Positions 48,128 to 59,473 are shown, counted from the first letter of the stretch. The stretch is 64,000 bases of DNA from Brasenia schreberi (GCA_036023115.1 JAYKKT010000036.1:6101501-6165500); one strand, 5' to 3'. The notes: generated by a model from the letters alone, not told the origin. A program made the numbers and translations.

Positions 48128-48288
48128 TAAGTTAGATGTCAAGCTGAAGCACAAAAGCTGAGCACGAGCAGAGAGTAGGCAAACTAAAACGAGCAGTTCA
48201 TCACGTTTTGCAGTCCAATGTGTCGTCTGGTATTATGTACATGTTTTGCTATATAGTGATCAATAGGAGAACTAATGGAGACATGAAC

Positions 48289-48425
48289 AGTGATTTTTTT
48301 TTTTTGTTACAAGAGGAGGCAGAAGCCTAACACACACCCACACATGCACCTCTCGGAGTCGAACTCCCCACCAATAGCAACGGCGCTAAAGCACCCTGCC
48401 GTTGAGCTAACACTACTGGTGCACC
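48289..48425 (-). mobile_element. tRNA-derived SINE with poly(A) tail
   Basis: Minus strand: A-box TTAGCTCAACGGCAGGG, then the B-box GGGGAGTTCGACTCC, then GTGCATGTGTGGG, TGTTAGGCT and CTCTTGTAACAAAA with an A-run (plus-strand T run at 48293-48304). It shares the GTTAGGCTT...CCTCTTGTAACAAAA end with the copy at 58085, which defines one family of about 130 bp. Confidence 0.75.
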
Positions 48426-48459
48426 ATGATTTGTTTTTCAATGCTAAATCAAAGTACTT

Positions 48460-48625
48460 GCTTTAAAGAACCATTACCCTACCGGCTAGGCCGTCAATCC
48501 GAAAGACCCTTTGACCGAAACCATGAGAGTTCGATACTCAGGGTTGTGCATAATCTGAACAAATATGTAACTGGTGACGGGTCTTGCCCGAGCCCAGCTT
48601 GCCCATCACATAAATAGAAGGATAA
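48460..48625 (+). mobile_element. tRNA-derived SINE
   Basis: A-box-like CCGGCTAGGCCGTCAATCCG near 48482 and the B-box GAGAGTTCGATACTCAGGG near 48527-48545, followed by GTGCATAATC and a body ending CATCACATAAATAGAAG. A different body from the SINE at 48289. Confidence 0.55.
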
Positions 48626-49398
48626 GAACGTGCATAATCTAAATAAATATATATAAGTTCCAAGGCACCAACAAAGCACACACTATCTAAACTTTCTAAG
48701 AATCAATTGAGAAGAGAAAAAAAAATTCAGTGCAACTTGTGCCAGTGCTTTACACGGTCATGATCTCTTTAGTACTGCAATCAATAGCATCTGGTGCCCA
48801 AAAACCTGCTAGTTAGAGCACAGATTTGAGCATCATTCCGGGCATCAAACTTAGAGAAGCTGAAAGTTCAGAGGATTTGATGAAGCAAAGCTGAATGCCT
48901 CACAGTCAATCAACATGAACTTCTTTTATGTTGAGCAGCAACTTGTCAAGTCAATCAATCTTCATCCTTTCCTTTTTGGCTTTGCATGCGTATGCTAGAG
49001 AATGCCTTTAATGGCTGTGGCGAGTATGAGAGAGCTAGTGCTGCTGCTGCGGTCCACAAGACCCCCCGAAAGGATGTTTAAAGAAAGCCATACACGTCTT
49101 GTTCCTCTTGTCTTTATTCCTCGAGCATCCTTGTAAAAGGCTTGAGAGAGAAGGCACGATATGGAATTATTCTAAATTCCTCGCTCCTTTTGCATTTTGA
49201 TAACTAGAATGTTGGAATTTTTTGTACTAGTTACATATATTTTTCTTCAAAATATGACCAATCCTAGATGGCCATTTTCAATGTCACTCCTCCCTCTAGG
49301 CTAATTATAAAAGCTCCTCCCTCTAGAATTCCAAGTCACTCCACAGAATTTTGAGTTTAAAATAGAAGTGTAAAGTGATGAAGTACATCTCATACATA
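48626..49398. other. no gene recognised
   Basis: Non-coding spacer, no motif found. Confidence 0.4.
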
Positions 49399-49759
49399 AA
49401 CATGGTCAGTTCAGAACCGGCCTCATGGTTTGAACCGTTTGCAGAACCGCGGTATGTGAGTTTTGGAAACCGACCTAGAACCGGCGGTTCAAAACCGCTT
49501 ATTAAATGTTATATATTTTTTAACGTAAGTTGTTAAAAGTATAGTAAGGGCTCAATTGTAGGACACCACCTACCATTGAATCAGGTGGAGAGTTCAACTC
49601 CTAGGATGGGCAAAGGATGCCCTTTCTTTAAAAAATAATTTTTTATTCGGTTTTCGGGCTGTTTTGGATCTAAAACGGAAACAATCTCGGAACTGAAACT
49701 GCTCCTGGAATGATTTGGTTATGATTCTAGGTTTCAAGAAACCTGAAACTGGACATGTC
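49399..49759. mobile_element. GGTTCC-rich inverted-repeat element, copy 5
   Basis: Left end TA|AACATGGTCAGTTC (TA at 49397-49398) and right end GAAACTGGACATGTC|TA (TA at 49760-49761). GAACCGG-rich arms, AT-rich centre, and a tRNA-like segment at 49545-49625. About 361 bp. Confidence 0.8.
49545..49625 (+). mobile_element. tRNA-like SINE segment inside inverted-repeat copy 5
   Basis: A-box-like GTAAGGGCTCAATTG, then the B-box-like GGAGAGTTCAACTCC, then GATGGGCAAAGGATGCCC and an A-rich end. Confidence 0.5.
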
Positions 49760-49861
49760 TACTGATACATTCTCTTTATATATCTAATATTTAACAAAAA
49801 TAAAAATTATTTACATTTAAGAAACTCATAACCTTTAGAGATCAATAAGGGGGGATGAACT

Positions 49862-49985
49862 GCACTCGAAGTGTGAGCTCACCTGGTAGGGTTCTCAACT
49901 GGCGTTATGTTGGCAGCGAGTTCGACTCCCGGGATGTGCATACACAGCTTCAGCCCTCGATTGTAACGAAGAAAATGGAGGAATA
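49862..49985 (+). mobile_element. tRNA-derived SINE
   Basis: A-box GTGAGCTCACCTGGTAGGG and the B-box GCGAGTTCGACTCCCGGG, then GTGCATACACAGCTTC and an end TTGTAACGAAGAAAA resembling the SINE at 48289. Confidence 0.65.
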
Positions 49986-50585
49986 AATCGGGGAAAAAGC
50001 TATGAGAGGTAAATTTGAAAAACGCCCTCGCTTAATGGATGAGGGCACGGTCAAACCATAACTCTAGGAATATATAAAAGTTCGAAGACCCTTCAACTTT
50101 TAACACTGAAGGGTTTATGGTGCAGACATCTTGCTGTCTGAGTCAAGATTCTAATGACAACAAAGATTCTATTTGTTGGTTGGGTAAAGGAGTTTGCTGC
50201 TTTTGACAACACCAATCTAAAAAGAAGAACCAGAAAGGTGAAGATGGCTCTTGTTGCTATTAACTGGGCTGGCTTCCACCAAGATTTAGGACCAATACAG
50301 TCATCCCTCCAAGTTAGTCCTGTGGAGAATTAAGTGATAATCGGTTATGTGATCTGTCACCTTTCTTTTGGATCGAGTTATGAGTTCTTAGACAGGAAAA
50401 GTGCCACCCCTGGCCATTGTGGTGCTGATCTTAACCTGAAGGACTTTCAAGTAGGTTGCCCAGCATAATACTAATCCGGTGGAGGCAGACTTGATTTTTA
50501 TGATTCCAACATAAAACAAACTATAATATGCTTAAAAAGTGTTGGAAGAAAATTCTAAAACCTATTTTTCTCTTTGAATATCATG
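49986..50585. other. no gene recognised
   Basis: Non-coding. A short open stretch near 50190-50330 has no recognisable domain. Confidence 0.35.
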
Positions 50586-51405
50586 GAGATATGATACAAG
50601 ACAAATGTCAGAGATTATTGGTGATCTTCATATAATGGTCCCATTTAGTGTGAGAAAAGTTTTGGTTGTCTGTTATGCTACTTGAAAATTGACATCTTTT
50701 GTGCATGCTATATGCAGATGATATTGTGGTGGGAATGAAATAGGAGAAAGAGTAGATGAAAAACTTGAAGGATTGAGAAAGACCTTATATAAATAATAGT
50801 ATTAGATCTATCACAATCAAAGACTAAAACATATAAAATTTCCAGGTCTGATATTTTAAATGAAACAACTGATACAAAGGCTAAAATTGACACAACATAT
50901 ACATAACTAACATTCTTAGAAATCATTCAAGGCAAGTGATATGACCGGCATATCATATACATAACTGACTTGAAAGTGAAGAGATCCATCACATAGTTTA
51001 TGTGGGAGGAGTATATAATTAAACAATAACAAGTTATAAAACTGGAGTAATACATCAAGATATTGTAAGATATTGTGGTGTATTCGGAAGTCATCCATGA
51101 ACACATTTAGAAGTTAGTAGTGACAAAAGTGAAGACATTGAAGAGCATATACATACACAAAAAAACCAGATTTGCAATAAAGTTATTAGAAAAGGTGGTG
51201 TTTCAGTAGAAAATAAAACAGGAGAAAAGACATGATTAAAGTAGTATGCACCTTTCAAGAAGAAGTCATGTGGAAAACTGAAGAAAAGTTATAAGAGTTT
51301 AGATGGTAACGCTAATAGGACACAAAATAGATGACCAAGACTCCACATAACAGGTCTCACTTAGTGTAGGATAAGGTTTGGTTTTGGTTTGGATTTTTTT
51401 GTTTA
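50586..51405 (+). mobile_element. older, distinct RTE-type LINE fragments
   Basis: Reverse-transcriptase remnant CMLYADDIVVG at about 50704-50735, followed by a collinear but very decayed C-terminal region (NKVIRKGGVSVENKTGEKT at 51172-51228). The 3' end reads CAGGTCTCACTTAGTGTAGG then ATAAGG and a (TTTGG)-like tail at 51350-51405. Another 3'-end-like piece, GGTCCCATTTAGTGTGAG, lies at 50637-50655. The GGTC(C/T)CA(C/T)TTAGTG ending differs from the GTCTAGTATGGGAAAAGGC ending of copies A-F, so this is a second family. Confidence 0.6.
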
Positions 51406-52291
51406 AAATCGTGGCTACATCCGCTAATATAAGCGATTTGAAAGACAAATGATGGATTTTATCATATGAGGCCAAAAATAAAGCAAGAGTTGAACTTAAT
51501 TAGTCTGAGGGAGGCTAAAGATGTTTTGCTTTCATAAGTAATGTCTTACAAAGGAGTAATGAGTAATGGTGAGTTGTGATCGCCTAACTTATGTTTTAAA
51601 ATATAGTAAAGAAAAGAGAAACTTTTACAAAGCTATCATGTGGTACTCCATTTTGACATTTTCGGATCTAAGTTTTCACACAATAAAGTAAGGACCTGCG
51701 ATTTTTGTTAATAAAAAGGATCTCTCGCCGAATGTCATTATTTTATTTATCATTAGAGCCTACAAGACACAAAACCCTAAACATTAGTCAATTATAAAAG
51801 TCCTGATAATGCATACAATGAGAGAGTCATTATCTATGGAATTACATCCAATACATGAAAATAGACTGATGAAAAGTGTTAGAGATGGAAGATAGAGGTC
51901 AATGCAGATATTTCAGAGAGAGATAGAAATGAGCGAGCTTGTTGCAAGGAAGGTAAAGACACGAACATGCGGATATGATCTCCAAGGATTTATTTGATCT
52001 AGATTCTTTAATTGGATAATATTTGTTGGATCCAATCTAGGTGGAATTGTCATGGTAATTGAGTACATATGTTGGTTTATATGTCTTAAATTCTATGATG
52101 TGTGCTTTTTGTATGCATTCCTAATTGTTCTTTTCAATACCATATATGGTTCAGTATATATAAGCATCTGACTATATATCATCACTAACTTTTATTCATA
52201 TTAGACTTTGTTTTATGTGATATTATTTATAATAAATAATTAGAAATATAATTTGGAATGTTTATCTTAATATTAATTATGTGTACTTGTT
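51406..52291. other. no gene recognised
   Basis: Non-coding AT-rich stretch. Confidence 0.4.
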
Positions 52292-52381
52292 GCTTCCCTT
52301 TTCACCATACTCTTGCATCTCGTTCTCATCTTAGCTTTGACATTTCTTTGTGAGATCCATTTTGATCGGTGAAAAGGGAAG
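52292..52381. repeat. 14-bp inverted repeat
   Basis: CTTCCCTTTTCACC (52293-52306) and GGTGAAAAGGGAAG (52368-52381) are perfect inverted copies about 61 bases apart, just upstream of the Mutator-like remnant. Confidence 0.75.
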
Positions 52382-52429
52382 GCAGTACATGTTTATTTTT
52401 TCCTCTATAATTTCTTCTATAGTAATTGT

Positions 52430-53560
52430 TTCAGTATGAATCTCATTACCTATCTTACTGCAAGTTTTTGTTTTTCTCGCAAATGTGAACCTGATTTATT
52501 ATCATTTCTATTTGTAGTGATTTACATGTGTAGGAAGGCCTCATACTTATTATCTTGTATCATTGAGGCACGTACAAAGGCCTTACATGGAGTATGTCGG
52601 TGGACAAACCATTACAATAGGCGGTCTCAATCGAAACACATTGGATTTTTTGACTAATGCATTCAAGTATGGTATACAACTGTAGAATTAACCAGTGTTT
52701 TAGGTTTGAGGGAGTTAATTTCAAATGACGATATATGGAATATGTTAAGAATATAGATGATTGTCAAGTTAATACATAGTCTTGGTGCATATGATGATGA
52801 AGGTGTATGTGCTAATGACATAGACTTTAATAAAAGTATGTTGCACAAGAACAAAAAACTTTGTAAGTGTTTTAGGTTTGGGAGAGTTAATTTCAAATGA
52901 CTATATATAGAATATGTTAAGAATATAGATGATTGTCAAGTTAATACATAGTCTTGGTGCATATGATGATGAAGGTGTATGTGCTAATGACATAGACTTT
53001 AATAAAAGTATGTTGCACAAGAACAAAAAACTTTGTAAATTATATAGTTCAATGACAAAATTGTTTTAATGTGCATTACAAAACAATTGTGGCCAACAAA
53101 GGTATACTACCTTCTACTATCCATGCAAGGTTATATATGAGGAAAAAAGTCATTTGTATCGATATACACAATCAAATTTGCAATGCAGGTTGTGGCAGTT
53201 AAATGGCATGCCCTATAAGCATGCAGTGGCCAAGATATATGATAATATAGAATAGCCAAAAAATCGCGTACATATTACATGCAAGAAAGAAACACACCTC
53301 ACCATATATGACCATATAATCTAGCTGATTCCTAATAAAGAGGAACGACCACCATGCTAGCAAGAAGTAGTATACCCTCTAATGATTTAGAAACATTTTG
53401 AAAGACCTATAAGGAAGAAGAAGTATGATGAGTCTAAAAATATTGAAGGCAACAAGACTGCCACTAAAGGAAAAATTCATTGAAAATGCAGACAAAGGAA
53501 GAATATGGATAGGGACGTAGCTACCAAATCATGAAAGGATGTTGGAGATGTATATTGTAT
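52430..53560 (+). pseudogene. Mutator-like (MuDR-type) transposase remnant
   Basis: The N-terminal part reads RPYMEYVGGQTITIGGLNR then NTLDFL (about 52577-52650), resembling the N-terminal domain of plant MULE transposases with its YVGG motif. The C-terminal part reads CRLWQLNGMPYKHAVAKIYD (53182-53241), the SWIM zinc finger with its second Cys changed to Tyr. It continues IE-stop-PKNRVHITCKKETHL and a basic RPIRKKKYDESKN tail near 53400-53440. The DDE catalytic core is missing. A 172-bp tandem duplication lies in between. Confidence 0.65.
52695..53038. repeat. 172-bp tandem duplication, nearly identical
   Basis: Units at 52695-52866 and 52867-53038 both start GTGTTTTAGGTTTG and end AACAAAAAACTTTGTAA. 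I see only about five differences, all in the first 70 bases. Confidence 0.93.
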
Positions 53561-55645
53561 GTTTTCATCACATTTAATTGGTATATTATATACTTTCTTT
53601 ATATTTAATGGGGTAACTATTTCATACTTATTCTATTTCTACATAGGGCAACTCTTACTCAATAAGGATTAGCACTTTAGTTTCTCAAACGAATAGGTCA
53701 CAAGAAATGTTGAGGTAAGACAACGCCCATTGTGGTTAGTGCATTTTTCAATCTCGTCATAACCTAGCGTTAGGTGAACTTCATCCTTATTTGTTGCTAA
53801 TACTATGTTTTGATTCAATGACATATATATATATATATGAGAGAGAGAGAGTTCAACAAGACTCGGAACAAATGATCTCACACTAGAACATCAAGTAGTG
53901 TACAGATAATTTTTATATCCTCATTTTCTAGGTTTCTCTTTTAGTTGATTCATTGCTAATATTAGGTTTCACTCGTGCATGTATACAAGATTCAACAAGG
54001 CAAGGGACCAATAATCTTGCAATGGATTTGCAGCACCTAGTCTAGTGCACATGTACTTTATTTGTCCTCTTCCTTTGCTACATTTCACTTTCACCTTTAT
54101 TTGCTTCTATCTAATGTTGGTTTAAATTTGTGGCATATATGAAGGATTCAATAATTAGTGTTTTATGTTTTCTAATAGCTTGTTATCCAAATGATCTCAT
54201 AGCTTGATTATGAATTCGGCATTAAAGAAGTGGCTTCCTCTTTCTTTGTTCTACTTATGTGTCATTGAATACATCCACGAATTGAAAGCTAATACTAGAA
54301 ATAAATGTTGTTTATTTGCTTTTCTTTTCCTATTCGATGCAAAAGAAGCCTATTGTTTGTGCATGATATTGAATGATCTATTTTTGTGCTTAGAAAGGTT
54401 GTTTGTGTTATTCTTAATTGAAGTTCCAAACAGTAGTACATACTCTTACATATACATATTGTTATCTTTTTGCATTTGTATTATTACCTTTGATATTTCC
54501 CTACTTTCAACCCCATAGATATCTTTCATCTAATTACCATGCATTTGCATCATTCCAGGGTCAAATTGGTCAGAGAGTTGCATAGTAGACCTTGCACTAG
54601 AAATGCACTAGTATAAGTAATAACTACACATTATAGTTGTATTATAATTATTGTTTTGTTAATCAACATATACTTTATTAATCAAGTTCTCATATTATTG
54701 TGGGGGTTAATTGCTCAAAGAATTGCATATCCCAAACCATACACTAGAAATGCTACGTATAACTAATGTTTGCATGTTATATTTATATTATAATTAATCT
54801 TTTAAAATTTCACTGGTCAGACTTATATGTGAGTCACATTTATTTGTCAAAAACTTCACAAAATATTGGATCTCAAGCATCCAATACTGGCAACCCTAGT
54901 ATTGTCACATCCAAAAGTAGAGATCGAGGAAAGAGAGATGGTGCAAGTGGAAAAACACCTTAAAGAGTTTAGTTGCGTCAAGGCTTGGTTCTTTTGTGTG
55001 ATTATGAGTTGTAGGAGTTTTCTATAACAATGATGAAGATCGTGAGTTGTACATATTGCTTTTTAAGAAGATTCTGTGTTTGAAGGAAGGTTGTACTATG
55101 TGTTAACTCTTTGATAATGTTATACTTTGTGTTGGTTCTACTAGGAGGTTGTATTGTACCTTAACCCATTGGTAATGTTATACTGTGTTGGTTTAATGGT
55201 TGATATATTTATTGCACAAAGTATGCCTTGCATAACAATTATACTTTGTATGGCTTGTGTTAAATTTGTTGTTGATAGCCTGGTTCTGCAATGTATGTCA
55301 ATGTCCAGGTTCTATGATGTATTTTTAACAAGAGTTGTTCAGTTGGTTGATGACCTAGCGTCAATATGCTTACATTACAATCAAGAAATTGGAGAAAATA
55401 AAACAAACTTTTCTCAACTTATTTGTCTTTTAATTTCATATTACTGAAATGAAACAACATTTTCGTATTATATTGCACCAACAGGATGTCTCCCTTTGTA
55501 TTAATTTTGATAGATTCCAACTCAAGTAAAATTGCGGCTCAACATTTGCTTCACACTTTCATTGTTTGTATTTTGTAAAGGAGTGACAATGGGTGGAGAT
55601 CATACTATAACTTATGTTTTAAGAGAGAGAGAACACAGACAGACA
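53561..55645. other. Mutator-like downstream debris and spacer
   Basis: No intact gene. NTGNPSIVTSKSRDRGKRDG at 54883-54945 resembles the Gly/Arg/Ser-rich end of MULE transposases. Two related blocks, TTGGTCAGAGAGTTGCATA (54565) and TTGCTCAAAGAATTGCATA (54709), each lead to ACTAGAAATGC, suggesting a local duplication. Confidence 0.35.
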
Positions 55646-55649
55646 AAGA

Positions 55650-55775
55650 GCCTTGGCTTTCATGGCTAAAGGGTTGTCTCAAAAGGACATTCAAATAAAA
55701 GGTCACGAGTTCGGTACCCCACGATGTGTGTGCCTAAACACAGCTTGCCATGCATGCAAAATAAATTAGAGACAT
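55650..55775 (+). mobile_element. tRNA-derived SINE-like element
   Basis: A-box-like CATGGCTAAAGGGTTG and the B-box-like CACGAGTTCGGTACCCC, then GATGTGTGTGCCTAAACACA and an A-rich end. Confidence 0.5.
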
Positions 55776-56164
55776 TGAACAAAATGAAAATGTTAGATGC
55801 CAACCTAGGGCGAATTGATGCAAAGAAAGGAAGAGACATCCTTGTTGAGGTACTTCTACATTAGCCTTTTGCTCATGGCATATCATCAGTTCTTTCTTGG
55901 AAGAACTCTAGTGCGCCCGGGTGTGCCGCACCGATCCGTAAGCTGATCAATACAAGATTTGGTGTGAGGTGCATACCCAAGTGGGAGATTTCAAAGCTGG
56001 AATCCTTATATTTCTAATTTAGCTAAGTTTGATAGTAAATCTTTTTCTTTTATGATAGGCAACCATATGTTTTTGCAGCTGAATAAATGCTAAAGAATCG
56101 ATATGAGTTAAACCGAGCCCACCCCTGCAGCTTGTCTAGTCTTACACAGTCCCAAAGAAATAAA

Positions 56165-56280
56165 AGAATCATTTGGCTAGGGGGTCGGCTCACAAGTTGA
56201 AGATCTGGAGTTCGATTCCCAGGGCGTGCATGGCTGTGGCCTCCTCACTGTACCAAACAAGAAATGAAAGAAAATTGAAC
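56165..56280 (+). mobile_element. tRNA-derived SINE-like element
   Basis: A-box-like GGGGGTCGGCTCACAAGTTG and the B-box GGAGTTCGATTCCCAGGG, then GCGTGCATGGCTGTGGCC and the end CAAGAAATGAAAGAAAA. Confidence 0.6.
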
Positions 56281-56583
56281 CACCAACATGGTTTAAGTTT
56301 GTTGACTGAGTTCTCTTCGAAAAGAACAACTTGGCTGACTACATCTTCAGATTCGAAGAGCCGAACCAATTCAATTCAGAAGGAATTCATTCATCTTTAG
56401 GAACTCAATCTTTAAGGACCCTGATTCTTACGTTTGGATTTCTTCTTGAGTATCAACGGGATTCCATTTCTCCGGTTAGATTTAATTTATCAAACGGAAC
56501 CCGATTCCACGTTCAGTTTTGGAAACTCAATCTATCGTGCAGTCCAAGTATGAGGTATTCTCTATCGTCCCTTTTTGAACATA

Positions 56584-57129
56584 TACATGGCGGGTTCGGA
56601 ACCGGTCCGATGATTCGAACTGCTCATGAAACTGGCAGTAACCAGAACCGGTCGAACTGGACTCATAACCGAAGATCTCTCAGTTCGGTTACAGTTCATG
56701 GTTTCCAAAAACTGACCTAAAACACAAAACCAGAACCCACGGTTTCAAACTGCCTTTAGTTTTAAGTATTTTCCAACCCGCCTTATCACAGTGACAAGGT
56801 GCTCTCTGCTGTCGCCTCTGGTGGGGAGTTAGATTCCTAGGGGCGCTCGCATTGCCTTGGAATGTGCCTTTGTATTTGAAAAAGAAATTTAAATAGCTTT
56901 CCCAAAATCCTCTTGTGCAAGAATATCGTTAGCTCAAAGGCACAGTGTCCTGCCATTGAAGCTGGTTGTGGGAGGTCGACTCTTAGAGAACAAGGTGCAT
57001 CTTTCTTCAGTTGTTTCGGAATGTCTCTGAAACAAGAACCTGAACGGCCTCAAAACCAGAACCGGAACCGATTCTAAGGTGGTTTGCTTCCATTTCCAAA
57101 TTTCAGGCAAACCAGAACCAGAACATGTC
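56584..57129. mobile_element. GGTTCC-rich inverted-repeat element, copy 6
   Basis: Left end TA|TACATGGCGGGTTCGG (TA at 56582-56583) and right end AACCAGAACATGTC|TA (TA at 57130-57131). GAACCGG-rich arms. The centre is enlarged by two tRNA-like segments. Confidence 0.75.
56780..57015 (+). mobile_element. two tRNA-like SINE segments inside inverted-repeat copy 6
   Basis: Segment 1 has the B-box-like GGGGAGTTAGATTCCTAGG (about 56823-56841). Segment 2 has the A-box CGTTAGCTCAAAGGCACAG (56926) and the B-box-like GGGAGGTCGACTCTTAG (about 56970), then GGTGCATC. Confidence 0.5.
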
Positions 57130-57502
57130 TAGTTGAACACCATTCTCTTACCGATATTGCAATCCACATTCACGATCTGGTGCATATCTTATTACCATGA
57201 GTGCTGTATGAGAGGGATATGGAAATATGTAATCTGTATCAGCATCTATGTTGAGGGAGAAATAGGCCCTAATTAATTAAATACTTGGTAGCTTTAACAG
57301 GCAGCGGCTTCTGCTGGCCACTATAGAGAACCCACTAAATTTGGAGGCTCAGATGCAAACACATGGATTTAAATTAGCTCAACTATTAAAAGTTTTGCAA
57401 GGTGATAATATATCTTTAGTCTGCATCGACCTAGAAGTATTTCTTCTTTACATCTTTATTTCGGCATGTGTGTCTCTTTGGTACTGGAATTCTACCTTGG
57501 TC

Positions 57503-57504
<2 letters not shown>

Positions 57505-57580
<76 letters not shown>

Positions 57581-57594
57581 TGTGTGTGTGTGTG
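57505..57594. repeat. (CT)36 then (TG)7 microsatellite
   Basis: (CT)n at 57505-57576 followed after GTCG by TG repeats at 57581-57594. Translations of this tract in several frames are spurious. Confidence 0.98.
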
Positions 57595-57631
57595 GGGTGG
57601 TGGTGTGGGGCGCTGACGGGGGGGGGTGGGG
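57594..57631 (+). other. G-rich tract with G-quadruplex potential
   Basis: Runs of G at 57594-57597, 57607-57610, 57618-57626 and 57628-57631 lie within 38 bases, adjacent to the CT/TG microsatellite. Confidence 0.6.
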
Positions 57632-58084
57632 AGACCATAACCTCAAAGGTTAATACTTCAAAGTTAAATGTGCTCGGGCAAGATTTATATGGTAATTGTA
57701 TCAGTAAGCGTCAAAAAGTTCTGGTTAAAGTTGATATTGAGGTAGAACACTCTCTTGACAAGTCCTCATGTTGATCCAATTATAAACAATTCAAGGTACC
57801 CAATTTGGTCTTAAGCTTAAAGGTTAAGATTTTTGCTTCAACAGTGTTCCTAAATAAATCCTCAACTTCATTGAATCAAGAGAAACAATCTCACTAATCC
57901 ATGAAGTGGATCATATTTGCCAACTGCAACCTTCAGCCTTTTCGCATTTTGATCGAGTTTTACAATCAGCAAAGGCGTTGGCAGCTGTACCCAATCATAA
58001 AAAAAAAATCCTTTACCAAGTTGATCGATGTAGGTTCGAAAAGTTGCCAGTGAATGAACGTCTTTCACTCAGTTAAAAATGTAT
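57632..58084. other. no gene recognised
   Basis: Non-coding spacer. Confidence 0.4.
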
Positions 58085-58210
58085 ATTCACTCGGAGTGTC
58101 AGCTCAACGGCGGAGCGTTCTAGCACCGTTGCTGTTGGTGAGGAGTTCGGCTTCCATAGGGTGCATGTATATGTGTGTTAGGCTTGGTCCTCTTGTAACA
58201 AAAGAAAATG
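58085..58210 (+). mobile_element. tRNA-derived SINE
   Basis: A-box GTGTCAGCTCAACGGCGG and the B-box GAGGAGTTCGGCTTCC, then GGGTGCATGTATATG, GTTAGGCTTGGTCCTCTTG and TAACAAAAG. Same family as the minus-strand copy at 48289. Confidence 0.7.
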
Positions 58211-58367
58211 TAAAGTAGACAGGGAAAGGAGTCTCATTGCATAAGCTATGCCATGGTACTGCAAATTCTTATGCGAATTGTCTAAACTATTAAGGAAACA
58301 ATGAGGCAAAGCAAAAGAATAAAGAAAGAGATGAACCAAGTTGATCAACACCATCAAAATAAGTTGA

Positions 58368-58433
58368 AAATTAATTATATATGATCGAGATCTTAAGTAT
58401 AAATTAATTATATATGATCGAGATCTTAAGTAT
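58368..58433. repeat. 33-bp perfect tandem duplication
   Basis: The unit beginning AAATTAATTATATATGATCG occurs at 58368-58400 and 58401-58433 without differences. Confidence 0.97.
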
Positions 58434-58819
58434 GTAAGTATGACTGTGTTGTCGTCAAAAGTGTTGATTTTCGGTGTCAACATACTCGAAACAAGGACTG
58501 CTAACCGCTCATCACAAATGAGAAGGGACACGTGGACGTAAAAGGGAGGATCTTATCAACTTGTTCTGACTTGGAACTGGCAAGGAAGGAAGCTTTCTTT
58601 GCTTGATCCGTGCCATTGGGCCGATGGAGAACATGATATCCAATGAAAAAGGAAAAGCAAAAAGAAGAAAAGATGCTAGCACTTAGGAAATTGGATTAAA
58701 TAAAAGTGAAAACATTAAAAACAATTAAATTTGTCATAGACTGGGACAGATGGACGGTGGAAGCATGACCCATTTGTCAGTTGTTTAATTGATGACCCAA
58801 CAACTTACCCTGGCTCTTA

Positions 58820-59055
58820 ACTGGCCAGAAACCGCAACCACCAGAATCGAAACCGTACCAGAACCGGAAGTAATAGTTTGGAACCACTAGCTACATAAAT
58901 TTTAATACTATTTTTGTCAAAATTTATTATTTTAATATTTTTCGGTTTCGAACGAACCTAAACCGTAACGGATGGCTCTAAACCGTTACCAAGATTGTCC
59001 CTGTCCCAATTCGATTATGATTCCTGATTCCAAGCAAACCAGAACCGGTCATGAC
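58820..59055. mobile_element. GGTTCC-rich inverted-repeat element, copy 7
   Basis: Right end GAACCGGTCATGAC|TA (TA at 59056-59057). The left end is near TA|ACTGGCCAGAAACC, a weak match to the family start. CCGGAA/AACCGT-rich arms with an AT-rich centre and no tRNA-like insert. Confidence 0.6.
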
Positions 59056-59366
59056 TAACTTGCCTTAAGTTTATTTTTGGTTGGGTTTGTTTGAACAAGA
59101 AAGGCTAAAGTAGGCCTCCAGACACTTGGTCCACCTATTTGATATGCCCACTAATTTTCTCATTTTCAACGTTAAACCAAGAGAATGCGTTTAAAGTTTT
59201 ACTTCCTCAAAGCTAAAGGAAAATGCATTCTATTATTGGTTAATTTTAATTGTAGTGCAATAAAAATTACCGTTATTTTAGTTGGCCATTAGTGGACTTA
59301 TAATAAGGCTTGACGGTAATATTGTTAGTGCTCTCAAATCATATTATTATAATCTAAATAAAAAAT

Positions 59367-59424
59367 CTTTTGAATATTTGACTAATTAAAACGTCTTTAT
59401 CAAATCATCATGATCCAGTTCAAG

Positions 59425-59473
<49 letters not shown>

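Noticed and set aside
48289..48425. A true tRNA gene
   Set aside because: A- and B-box words are present, but I could not form an acceptor stem and anticodon arm. A long non-tRNA body with an A-rich tail follows, as in a SINE.
53561..54540. Additional coding exons of a host gene
   Set aside because: The open frames are short, AT-rich and hydrophobic by composition, without splice sites that join them into a recognisable protein.
57341..57774. Open frames through the CT/TG tract
   Set aside because: Several frames are open only because dinucleotide repeats lack stop codons; the residues are SLSLSL or RERERE.
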